Shown here: positions 7,307-12,969 of the stretch, piece after piece
Position numbering within the stretch: position 1 is the stretch's first letter
How the letters are laid out: each line of letters opens with the position of its first letter
The notes under the pieces: generated by a model
What the model was told of the DNA's origin: nothing
Database searches by the model: none
The model's input: the letters and a program-made list of their open reading frames with translations, nothing else
Program-made: the position numbers and the translations under genes
DNA from: Bacilli bacterium
GTDB taxonomy: Bacteria; Bacillota_I; Bacilli_A; RFN20; CAG-826
NCBI GenBank assembly: GCA_016298185.1
Contig: JAEDDA010000028.1
Location: 1-12,969 of the forward strand
Direction: 5' to 3'
DNA length: 12,969 nt

Positions 7307-8263
7307 ATGAGAAAACAATCATTTACTAGAGAAGTTAAGGAAGAACTATGTTCTAACGAATATCCCTCTCAAGACCGTTTGAGAGCGCTTTTGGCCGCTT
7401 ATATTCGTATCAATGGTTCTTTAGTGTTTAGAGATAAGAAATCTTATCTCTCACTTTCTAGTGAAAATGCGAAAATATCCGCGTTTATTTATAAAACACT
7501 CAACGATATTTATAAGTCTGATGCGAGACTAATTTATGAAACAAAAACTAACTTAGGCAAGAATCGTATTTACACAATTGAGATTCAAGAAGCTAGTGAA
7601 ACAATATTAGAAGATTTAGATATTTCCTTTCTTGAAGGAAAGATTAGTAAGAATATCGTGAGAAACGACGATACAATCTCCGGCTACTTAGCAGGCGCTT
7701 TCTTAGCCAGTGGTAGTGTGAATTCTCCTGCGACAAGTAATTATCATTTAGAGATTGCCCTTAATAGTGAGAACTATGCGAAGTGGTTATCCAAATTATT
7801 CTCTAAATATAAGAACAGTGATATCGAACCAAAGATTGTCAAAAGAAGAGAACAATTTGTTATTTACTTTAAGAAGAGCGATCAAATATCTAATTTTCTC
7901 ATTATGATCGGTGCGGTCTCTTCCTGTTTAGAATTTGAAGATGCTCGTATGAATAGAGATTTGGTTAATTCACAAAACCGTCTTACCAATATGGACACCG
8001 CGAACATGAAGAAGATTTATGAAACTGGTTTAAGACAAGTAGAAGAAATCAAACTCATCGACAAAGTCGTGGGCATTGAAAATATCGAGAATAGTAAGAT
8101 TCGTTTATTATGCTCGTTAAGATTAGAAAATGAATCTGCTTCTCTAGTGGATCTCGCCATCCTTATGTCCGAAAAGTTAGGTAAAGATATTACTAAAAGT
8201 AATATAAATCACTTATTTAGAAGTATTCATGAAATGTATCAGAGGTATTCCAATGGACATTAA
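7307..8263 (+). CDS. whiA: WhiA, DNA-binding protein with LAGLIDADG-like domain
   Basis: WhiA is a Gram-positive DNA-binding protein tied to sporulation septation in actinomycetes and to cell division or chromosome segregation in Bacillus. At 318 residues it is full-length. The N-terminal part holds the degenerate homing-endonuclease fold: SFTREVKEELC at the start and GYLAGAFLASGSVNSP in the middle. The C-terminal part carries the helix-turn-helix region (LRLENESASLVDLAILMSEKLGKD, split here only as a description, followed by ITKSNINHLFR). The start is ATG 7307, 2 nt after the rapZ stop. No Shine-Dalgarno sequence is visible, so translation probably depends on coupling to rapZ. Its last 11 nt overlap the next gene. 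Pairing with rapZ is the standard Gram-positive context and supports both calls. Confidence 0.94.
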   Translation: MRKQSFTREVKEELCSNEYPSQDRLRALLAAYIRINGSLVFRDKKSYLSLSSENAKISAFIYKTLNDIYKSDARLIYETKTNLGKNRIYTIEIQEASETILEDLDISFLEGKISKNIVRNDDTISGYLAGAFLASGSVNSPATSNYHLEIALNSENYAKWLSKLFSKYKNSDIEPKIVKRREQFVIYFKKSDQISNFLIMIGAVSSCLEFEDARMNRDLVNSQNRLTNMDTANMKKIYETGLRQVEEIKLIDKVVGIENIENSKIRLLCSLRLENESASLVDLAILMSEKLGKDITKSNINHLFRSIHEMYQRYSNGH

Positions 8264-8471
8264 TAAGCAATTAGGTAAAAGAATTAAATACCTCCGTTCA
8301 CTAGTGAAATGGTCACAAGAAGACTTAGCCTTAGAAGCGGGAGTGAACAAAAACTACCTCTCTGACTTAGAAAGAGGAGAGAGAAATCCGACAGTGAAAA
8401 TATTAGAAAAGATTGCCAAAGCATTTGGCATTTCCTTGGAAGAATTATTTAGAGGCATCCAGATAATCTAG
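8253..8471 (+). CDS. Small Xre-type helix-turn-helix regulator
   Basis: This is a 72-residue cytoplasmic DNA-binding protein made up almost wholly of one Xre/Cro HTH domain. WSQEDLALEAGVNKNYLSDLERG (about residues 25-47) holds the two HTH helices, and NPTVKILEKIAKAFGI forms the closing helices. The start is ATG 8253, since AGAGG (8241-8245) lies 7 nt before it; an in-frame ATG at 8229 lies inside whiA and has no such site. It overlaps whiA by 11 nt, so it is probably translated in coupling with it. The stop codon lies in the loop of the terminator. It occupies the place held in Bacillus by crh and cggR, before gap. Whether it controls gap is inference from position; no ligand domain is present. 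Confidence 0.88.
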   Translation: MDINKQLGKRIKYLRSLVKWSQEDLALEAGVNKNYLSDLERGERNPTVKILEKIAKAFGISLEELFRGIQII

Positions 8472-8481
8472 GATGCTTTTT
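8453..8481 (+). terminator. Terminator overlapping the Xre gene stop
   Basis: AGGCATCC (8453-8460) pairs with GGATGCTT (8471-8478): eight pairs including one G-U, with an AT-rich 10-nt loop that holds part of the TAG stop. A T-run (8477-8481) follows. It closes the rapZ-whiA-Xre unit before the gap promoter. Confidence 0.82.
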
Positions 8482-8522
8482 CTGTTGAAAAACGACTATT
8501 TTTGATTTTTTATGCGATTTTA

Positions 8523-8550
8523 TTGTAAAAATTAATGAATATAGTATAAA
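8523..8550 (+). promoter_or_regulatory. Putative gap promoter
   Basis: -35 TTGTAA (8523-8528) and -10 TATAAA (8545-8550) are separated by 16 nt. Start would be about 8557-8559, leaving a leader of roughly 27 nt that contains a strong Shine-Dalgarno. The -10 lies inside an inverted repeat. Confidence 0.6.
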
Positions 8551-8556
8551 CTATAT
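8539..8556. repeat. Inverted repeat over the gap -10 box
   Basis: Arms ATATAGT (8539-8545) and ACTATAT (8550-8556) are perfect complements around ATAA. The repeat spans the -10 box exactly, a typical placement for a repressor operator. Because both arms are AT-rich, chance is possible. The upstream Xre protein is the nearest candidate binder. Confidence 0.45.
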
Positions 8557-8565
8557 AGCGCAAAC

Positions 8566-8573
8566 AAAGGAGG
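8566..8573 (+). promoter_or_regulatory. Strong Shine-Dalgarno of gap
   Basis: AAAGGAGG is a near-complete anti-16S match, 11 nt before ATG 8585. It contrasts with uvrA, whiA, tpiA and the last gene of the run, which show no such site. Confidence 0.85.
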
Positions 8574-8584
8574 ACATTTATTAC

Positions 8585-9658
8585 ATGTCAGTGAAAGTTG
8601 CAATTAACGGATTCGGTCGTATTGGCCGTTTAGCATTCAGACAAATGTTTGGAGCAAAAGGTTATGAAATCGTCGCGATTAACGATTTAACTTCTCCAAA
8701 GATGTTGGCTAACTTATTAAAATACGATACCGCTCAAGGTGGTTATGCCGGTGTTATCGGCGAAGGTTTACACACTGTTTCCAGTAAAGAACCAGTCTTA
8801 GCAGAAGATGGTAAAACAGTTTTAGAACCAGGTTCCATCACAGTTGACGGTAAAGAAATCACCATCTATGCGATGCCAAAAGCAGAAGAACTCCCATGGG
8901 GTGAACTCGGTGTCGACGTCGTCTTAGAATGTACAGGTTTCTATTGTTCTAAAGAAAAATCAATGGCACACGTCAGAGCAGGTGCTAAGAAAGTCATCAT
9001 TTCCGCTCCTGCAGGAAAAGACTTACCAACAATCGTCTTCGGTGTTAACGAAAATACATTAACAAAGAACGATCAAGTCATCTCCGCTGCTAGCTGTACC
9101 ACAAACTGCTTAGCCCCAATGGCCAAAGCATTAAACGATTTAGCTCCAATCCAATCTGGTATTATGAGCACAATCCACGCCTACACTGGTGACCAAATGA
9201 TCTTAGATGGTCCACACAGAAAAGGTGACTTACGTAGAGCACGTGCTGGCGCTGCCAACATCGTTCCTAACTCTACAGGTGCTGCAAAAGCTATCGGCTT
9301 AGTCATTCCAGAATTAAATGGCAAATTAATCGGTAGTGCACAACGTGTCCCAGTCCCAACTGGTTCCACAACAATCTTAACAGCCGTTGTTAAATTCGAT
9401 GGCGAATTAACCGCAGAAGTTATCAATGCTCACATGAAGAGTGTTGCTAATGAATCCTATGGTTATAACGAAGATCCAATCGTCTCCTCTGACGTTATCG
9501 GTATGAGATTCGGTTCCTTATTCGATGCCACACAAACAATGGTTTGCAAACTTGGTGAAGGTTTATATGAAGTTCAAGTCGTCGCTTGGTACGATAACGA
9601 AAACTCATACACCAGCCAAATGGTTCGTACCATCAAATACTTCGCAGAAAATTGCTAA
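8585..9658 (+). CDS. gap: Glyceraldehyde-3-phosphate dehydrogenase
   Basis: The enzyme oxidises glyceraldehyde 3-phosphate to 1,3-bisphosphoglycerate with NAD+ in the cytoplasm. INGFGRIGR (7-15) is the nucleotide-binding motif, and IND (33-35) agrees with NAD+ preference. The active-site motif SCTTNC has catalytic C171. The activating histidine is H198 in STIHAYTGDQ. WYDNENSY lies near the C-terminus. At 357 residues it is about 20 longer than most bacterial GapA proteins. The extra residues are in the 61-85 region, in the NAD domain before the VDGKEI strand, and no catalytic residue is disturbed. It has its own promoter, a strong Shine-Dalgarno and biased, C-rich third positions fitting high expression. 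pgk and tpiA follow, separated by a hairpin that could make gap mRNA more abundant. Confidence 0.97.
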   Translation: MSVKVAINGFGRIGRLAFRQMFGAKGYEIVAINDLTSPKMLANLLKYDTAQGGYAGVIGEGLHTVSSKEPVLAEDGKTVLEPGSITVDGKEITIYAMPKAEELPWGELGVDVVLECTGFYCSKEKSMAHVRAGAKKVIISAPAGKDLPTIVFGVNENTLTKNDQVISAASCTTNCLAPMAKALNDLAPIQSGIMSTIHAYTGDQMILDGPHRKGDLRRARAGAANIVPNSTGAAKAIGLVIPELNGKLIGSAQRVPVPTGSTTILTAVVKFDGELTAEVINAHMKSVANESYGYNEDPIVSSDVIGMRFGSLFDATQTMVCKLGEGLYEVQVVAWYDNENSYTSQMVRTIKYFAENC

Positions 9659-9663
9659 GTGTT

Positions 9664-9699
9664 GGTGCTACCTTAATTAAATAAATTAAAATTGGCACC
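9664..9699 (+). promoter_or_regulatory. Possible alternative (anti-terminator-like) pairing after gap
   Basis: GGTGC (9664-9668) can pair with GCACC (9695-9699), the same bases used as the 5' arm of the terminator at 9693-9720. The two structures exclude each other. The alternative has only five pairs with a long AT-rich loop, so it may be too weak to matter. Confidence 0.25.
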
Positions 9700-9726
9700 T
9701 ATGGATTATCATGGGTGCCATTTTAT
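9693..9726 (+). terminator. Intergenic hairpin between gap and pgk, likely partial terminator
   Basis: TGGCACCTATG (9693-9703) pairs with CATGGGTGCCA (9710-9720): 11 pairs with one T-G, loop GATTAT, then TTTTAT. The pgk Shine-Dalgarno begins 5 nt later. No promoter is evident between the hairpin and pgk, so full termination would silence pgk and tpiA. Partial read-through or mRNA 3'-end protection of gap is the likely role. Confidence 0.75.
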
Positions 9727-9730
9727 AAAA

Positions 9731-9736
9731 AAGGAG
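9731..9736 (+). promoter_or_regulatory. Shine-Dalgarno of pgk
   Basis: AAGGAG lies 10 nt before ATG 9747, directly after the hairpin tail. Confidence 0.8.
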
Positions 9737-9746
9737 AAAATTAACT

Positions 9747-10967
9747 ATGTTAACAGTTAAAGAATTGAACGCTAAAGGTTTACGCGTTGTCGTTCGTGTC
9801 GACTTTAACGTCCCACTCAAAGGTGGAGAAATCAGAGACGATAATAGAATCGTTGCTGCTTTACCAACCATCAAAGAATTAATCGCTAAAGGTGCCAGAG
9901 TCATCTTAATGAGTCACTTAGGCAAAGTTAAACACAAAGAAGCACCAAAAGTGGTTGAAGAACAAAAGAAGAAAAACAATATGGCTCCAGTCGCTAAGAG
10001 ATTAAGCGAATTATTAGGCCAAGAAGTAGTCTTTGTCCCAGTTACACGTGGTGAAGAATTAGAAAAGGCTGTTGCCGCTTTAAATGATGGCCAAGTCTTA
10101 TTAATGCAAAATACACGTTATGAAAAAGGCGAAGAAAAGAATGATCCTGAATTAGCTAAAGAATGGGCTAAATTAGCAGATGCATTCGTTATGGATGCTT
10201 TCGGTAGTGCTCATAGAGCACACGCTTCCACACATGGCATTCCTTCTTTATTAAAAGAAGAAAACAAACCAGTGGCAGTTGGCTACTTAGTGGAAAAGGA
10301 AGTTGCTAACTTAACAAGATGTGTCGATGTTAAGGAAGAAGATAGACCATATGTCGCTATTTTAGGTGGCTTAAAAGTTTCCGATAAGATTAAAGTTATC
10401 GAATCATTATTAGGCAAATGTGACAAGATCTTAATCGGTGGCGCTATGGCATTTACATTCTTTAAAGCTTTAGGTCACCCAACAGGTACATCCCCAGTTG
10501 AAGATGAACAATTAGACTACGCACGTGGTTGCTTAGCCAAAGCCAATGGCAAAATCGTCTTACCAGTGGATACAGTCGTTGGTGATGCCTTTGACCCAGC
10601 TGAAAGAACAACAATTACTGTTTTAGAAAACGTTGATGTCCCAGAAGGATTCCAAGGTTTAGATATCGGTCCAAAGACCAGAGAATTATTCGCTAAAGAA
10701 ATTAGCCAAGCCAAGATGTTATTCTGGAACGGCCCAATGGGTGTCTTCGAACAACAAGAATTCCAAAAAGGTACATTAGCCGTTTGTGAAGCAGTTGCAA
10801 AATTAGAAGGAAAAGCCTTCACCGTTTGTGGTGGTGGTGACTCCGCAGCCGCGATTAAACAATTCGGTTTTGCCAAAAAGTTCTCACACGTTTCTACCGG
10901 TGGCGGTGCTTCCTTAGAAATGATTGAAAACGATGGCCACTTACCAGGCATTGATGTTCTCAAATAG
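9747..10967 (+). CDS. pgk: Phosphoglycerate kinase
   Basis: The enzyme transfers phosphate from 1,3-bisphosphoglycerate to ADP, the step after GAPDH. At 406 residues it is close to family length. RVDFNVPL near the N-terminus is the substrate site motif, followed by the DDNRIVAALPTI region and SHLGK. DAFGSAHRAHAST is the conserved family block, with serine where threonine is usual. FWNGPMGVFE and GGGDSAAAIKQFG mark the C-terminal nucleotide domain, and STGGGASLE closes it. A short lysine-rich stretch (EEQKKKNN) follows the SHLGK loop. It is read with tpiA, which starts 2 nt after its TAG stop. Confidence 0.97.
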   Translation: MLTVKELNAKGLRVVVRVDFNVPLKGGEIRDDNRIVAALPTIKELIAKGARVILMSHLGKVKHKEAPKVVEEQKKKNNMAPVAKRLSELLGQEVVFVPVTRGEELEKAVAALNDGQVLLMQNTRYEKGEEKNDPELAKEWAKLADAFVMDAFGSAHRAHASTHGIPSLLKEENKPVAVGYLVEKEVANLTRCVDVKEEDRPYVAILGGLKVSDKIKVIESLLGKCDKILIGGAMAFTFFKALGHPTGTSPVEDEQLDYARGCLAKANGKIVLPVDTVVGDAFDPAERTTITVLENVDVPEGFQGLDIGPKTRELFAKEISQAKMLFWNGPMGVFEQQEFQKGTLAVCEAVAKLEGKAFTVCGGGDSAAAIKQFGFAKKFSHVSTGGGASLEMIENDGHLPGIDVLK

Positions 10968-10969
10968 TT

Positions 10970-11725
10970 ATGAGAAGAAAATTATTATTGGGCAACTGGA
11001 AAATGAACAAGACTTCCGCGGAAGCCAAAGAGTTTGCCCTAGAAACAAAAGAACTTGTTGAATTAGCAAGTAAAAACAACATCGATATCGGTGTTGCTCC
11101 AACATACTTATCTTTAGCCGCGGTCAAAGAAAACGCGGATAAGAGAATGATTGTCGCCGCACAAAACTGCCATTTTAACGATCATGGTGCTTTTACCGGT
11201 GAAATCTCTATTCCTATGCTTCAAGAATTTGGTATTGATTGGGTTTTAATCGGCCACTCCGAAAGAAGAGCTTATGATAATGAAACCAATTTTAAATGCC
11301 ATGAAAAGATCAAAGCTTTATTAGCTAACAAAATGGTTCCAGTCTATTGCGTTGGTGAAACATTAGGTGAATTTGAAGCAGGCGAAACAAAAGATGTTGT
11401 TTCCGCACAAGTGAAACAAGGTTTAGAAGGCTTTAGCGCTGAAGAAGTTAAAGATATCGTTATCGCTTATGAACCAGTTTGGTCCATTGGTACCGGTAAG
11501 AATGCTTCTACAGAAATCGCTCAAGATGTCTGTGGATTTATCCGTAACATCTTAAGAGAATTATTCGGTAAAGTCGCTGATGAAATCAGAATCCTCTATG
11601 GTGGTTCTGTGAAACCAGAAAATATCAAAGCATATTTATCTTGCCCAGATATCGATGGTGGCTTAGTCGGCGGTGCTTCTTTAAAGAAAGAATCTTACGA
11701 AGGATTATTAACCAATATCCTTTAA
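10970..11725 (+). CDS. tpiA: Triosephosphate isomerase
   Basis: TpiA interconverts dihydroxyacetone phosphate and glyceraldehyde 3-phosphate and feeds GAPDH. At 251 residues it is normal for the family. GNWKMN gives substrate residues N9 and K11. H96 is the electrophile, in IGHSERR. E168 is the catalytic base, in AYEPVWSIGTG. The phosphate-binding end is YGGSVKPENI and GGLVGGASL. The start is ATG 10970, 2 nt after pgk. No Shine-Dalgarno sequence is visible, so coupling to pgk is likely. The enzymes pgm and eno, which follow in Bacillus, are not present here. Confidence 0.97.
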   Translation: MRRKLLLGNWKMNKTSAEAKEFALETKELVELASKNNIDIGVAPTYLSLAAVKENADKRMIVAAQNCHFNDHGAFTGEISIPMLQEFGIDWVLIGHSERRAYDNETNFKCHEKIKALLANKMVPVYCVGETLGEFEAGETKDVVSAQVKQGLEGFSAEEVKDIVIAYEPVWSIGTGKNASTEIAQDVCGFIRNILRELFGKVADEIRILYGGSVKPENIKAYLSCPDIDGGLVGGASLKKESYEGLLTNIL

Positions 11726-11737
11726 TACTTAACGATT

Positions 11738-12514
11738 ATGTCAGAATATAGAAACTGGTCTAATGATGTAAATGTATCCGATCAACAAGAAGAGGCTACT
11801 TTTTCCTTAGTCAAAGTATTCGGCTATATGTTTGCGGGTTTATTGATAACCACAATAGTGATGCTTGGCTTAGGAGGATTATTCCGTCATCTCTTTGGTA
11901 TTGGTGATGCTTTCGCTGAGCAAGCACCAGACTTCAGTAACAATAATGCCTTGATGGCTTTATTAATTGTGATGATTGTCTCATTCGTGGGTCTTATTAT
12001 AATGTCCTTTGTCGTTCCTATGGTTTTGCATCGTGGTGTCCATAGTATTCTAGTTCCATCCATTATTTACTCTGTATTAATGGGCGCCTCATTATCAACA
12101 CTAGCAATATTCATTCCTTGGTACTTATTAGGCGTGACATTTGGTATAACCTCGGTCATCTTTGGATTACTTTCCCTTATCGCTTTCTTAAGCAAGGGAC
12201 GCCTAAATGGCCTAGCAATTGTAGCGATAGGATTAGTTAGTGGGGCAATGCTTATCTCATTGTTCTTATGGATCTTAATGTTGTTCAAAGTTGATGTCAC
12301 TTGGTTATTCTGGGTGGTGTCTCTCGCTGTATTTGCCGGAATGATGCTTATCACGATATGGGATGTCGCCAGAATTAAAAGAATCGCTGAAGAAGGAGCG
12401 ATGAGTAATAATCTCTCCTTATATTGCGCGTATATTCTTTATAATGATTTCATCTATATCTTTCTAAGAGTCCTTAGACTATTGTTCGTCGTTTTTGCAA
12501 GGACAAAACGTTAA
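11738..12514 (+). CDS. Bax inhibitor-1 / YccA-family membrane protein
   Basis: This is a polytopic membrane protein of 258 residues with about seven predicted segments: near 25-50, 67-93, 97-125, 127-150, 155-182, 187-212 and 225-250. The C-terminal pattern IWDVARIKRI followed by LYCAYILYNDFIYIFLRVLRL matches the TMBIM/BI-1 family signature. D209 and D237 may correspond to the paired acidic residues of the pH-gated calcium leak described for Bacillus YetJ, although the spacing is not identical. Substrate and role are not known for this protein. The N-terminus (about 20 residues) is polar and cytoplasmic-looking. ATG 11738 lies 12 nt after the tpiA stop and shows no Shine-Dalgarno sequence. 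It is the last gene of the glycolytic unit and is closed by a terminator. Confidence 0.85.
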   Translation: MSEYRNWSNDVNVSDQQEEATFSLVKVFGYMFAGLLITTIVMLGLGGLFRHLFGIGDAFAEQAPDFSNNNALMALLIVMIVSFVGLIIMSFVVPMVLHRGVHSILVPSIIYSVLMGASLSTLAIFIPWYLLGVTFGITSVIFGLLSLIAFLSKGRLNGLAIVAIGLVSGAMLISLFLWILMLFKVDVTWLFWVVSLAVFAGMMLITIWDVARIKRIAEEGAMSNNLSLYCAYILYNDFIYIFLRVLRLLFVVFARTKR

Positions 12515-12554
12515 AAATTAACTCTACTATATTTATATATAATAGATATAAGGG

Positions 12555-12582
12555 AAAAGGTGCCTGGAAAGGTGCCTTTTTT
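12555..12582 (+). terminator. Rho-independent terminator before the rRNA operon
   Basis: AAAAGGTGCC (12555-12564) pairs with GGTGCCTTTT (12571-12580): ten pairs including two G-U, with loop TGGAAA and a T-run to 12582. The motif AAAGGTGCC also appears twice as a direct repeat, as each G-U arm reads alike. Confidence 0.88.
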
Positions 12583-12611
12583 CTATTCATTTAAGGCCTT
12601 ATTTTAGGTTT

Positions 12612-12634
12612 GAAAAAAATTTTTTAAAATTTAC
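12612..12634 (+). promoter_or_regulatory. A/T-tract UP-element-like region of rRNA P1
   Basis: Runs of seven A, six T and further A/T bases lie directly upstream of the P1 -35. This is the place and composition of UP elements that contact the RNA polymerase alpha subunit at rRNA promoters. Confidence 0.5.
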
Positions 12635-12662
12635 TTTACACATGTGCGTATTTGCGTATAAT
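12635..12662 (+). promoter_or_regulatory. rRNA operon promoter P1
   Basis: -35 TTTACA (12635-12640), 16-nt spacer, -10 TATAAT (12657-12662). Start is expected near 12669-12670. The transcript would carry an imperfect hairpin at 12671-12693 (GCGCGA with TCTCGC, inner CTC with GAG). Confidence 0.82.
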
Positions 12663-12734
12663 AAGAAACAGCGCGAACTCATAGAGGTCTCGCAAATACC
12701 ACTTAAAAAAAGATAAAAAATCTTTCAAAAGTCG

Positions 12735-12764
12735 TTGACATGTTAATTACGATGGTGGTATGAT
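12735..12764 (+). promoter_or_regulatory. rRNA operon promoter P2
   Basis: A perfect -35 TTGACA (12735-12740), 18-nt spacer and -10 TATGAT (12759-12764) with an extended TGG just before it. Start is expected near 12771. Two tandem promoters are standard for Firmicutes rRNA operons. A weak AAAGAT/ATCTTT hairpin (12709-12725) lies just upstream. Confidence 0.85.
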
Positions 12765-12773
12765 TTCTAAGCA

Positions 12774-12814
12774 TGCTGTGGCGAGAGCCAAACCTATTAC
12801 AAAGTAATACAGCA
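12774..12814 (+). ncRNA. Structured rRNA leader, possible three-way junction
   Basis: TGCTG (12774-12778) pairs with CAGCA (12810-12814). It encloses GGC-GAGA-GCC (12780-12789), a GNRA tetraloop hairpin, and TATTAC-AAA-GTAATA (12795-12809). The element begins at the expected P2 start. It is part of the precursor rRNA leader rather than a separate gene. Confidence 0.45.
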
Positions 12815-12819
12815 AGCAC

Positions 12820-12838
12820 TGATCTTTGAAAACTGAAC
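12820..12838 (+). promoter_or_regulatory. boxA-like antitermination site of the rRNA leader
   Basis: TGATCTTTGAAAACTGAAC closely matches the conserved element found before 16S rRNA in Bacilli (TGTTCTTTGAAAACT-type), the place where Nus factors assemble. Confidence 0.65.
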
Positions 12839-12910
12839 AGATGTACAAACACAAAACGTCAATTTATTTTTTAATTACAATAACCAGATAATAATTTTGA
12901 ACTAGAATAA

Positions 12911-12969
<59 letters not shown>

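Noticed and set aside
8229..8252. Earlier ATG for the Xre gene
   Set aside because: It lies inside whiA with no Shine-Dalgarno, whereas ATG 8253 has AGAGG at good spacing and gives a standard Xre N-terminus.
10517..10963. 148-codon open frame on the minus strand inside pgk
   Set aside because: It is antisense to a well-conserved enzyme, with no promoter, ribosome binding site or recognisable domain. The same holds for the minus-strand frames within uvrA, rapZ, gap and the BI-1 gene.
12515..12554. Additional promoter at the TATAAT near 12536
   Set aside because: A terminator follows within about 20 nt and no matching -35 is evident; the stretch is simply AT-rich.
12709..12725. AAAGAT/ATCTTT hairpin as a terminator between P1 and P2
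   Set aside because: The stem is short and AT-only and no T-run follows, so it should not stop P1 transcripts.

Overview
The window is an AT-rich, gene-dense stretch of a bacterial chromosome. Gene content and order point to a low-GC Gram-positive organism of the Bacilli or Mollicutes-like type. The order uvrA - lgt - HAD phosphatase - trxB - rapZ - whiA - regulator - gap - pgk - tpiA is a condensed form of the arrangement known from Bacillus subtilis and relatives. The partial 16S rRNA at the right end has the standard bacterial 5' sequence. Tryptophan is written with TGG and no coding frame contains an internal TGA, so the standard bacterial code fits and the TGA=Trp code of mycoplasmas does not. 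I cannot name the genus. A reduced-genome gut-type lineage (Erysipelotrichia, RF39-like) is a guess.

Layout. Positions 1-310 hold an edge fragment and a small open frame that may be the tail of a decayed recombinase. A tRNA-Pro(GGG) gene on the minus strand (322-398) follows, with its own terminator. A divergent intergenic space then starts a long plus-strand run. Unit 1 is uvrA, lgt, a PpaX/Gph-like HAD phosphatase and trxB (487-6392), with overlapping start and stop codons, closed by a terminator. Unit 2 is rapZ, whiA and a 72-residue HTH regulator (6453-8471), with a terminator that overlaps the last stop codon. Unit 3 is gap, an internal hairpin, pgk, tpiA and a Bax-inhibitor-1-type membrane protein (8585-12514), closed by a terminator. 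An rRNA operon leader with two tandem promoters and the first ~59 nt of 16S rRNA ends the window.

How the genes fit together. Unit 1 combines DNA repair, lipoprotein maturation, phosphate-ester or pyrophosphate clean-up and thiol redox. Unit 2 holds the RapZ/WhiA regulatory pair. Unit 3 makes three consecutive enzymes of lower glycolysis with strong ribosome binding sites and highly biased codons.

The main oddities are these. RapZ lacks the Walker A lysine. Lgt is nearly twice the usual length because of extra membrane segments at both ends. Several neighbours normally found in this gene order (hprK, glmR/yvcK, crh, cggR) are absent, and a small Xre-type protein sits in the cggR position. 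uvrA appears to be leaderless. Perfect or near-perfect palindromes lie in three regulatory gaps. No obviously new defence system or mobile system is present; the window is mostly core genome.
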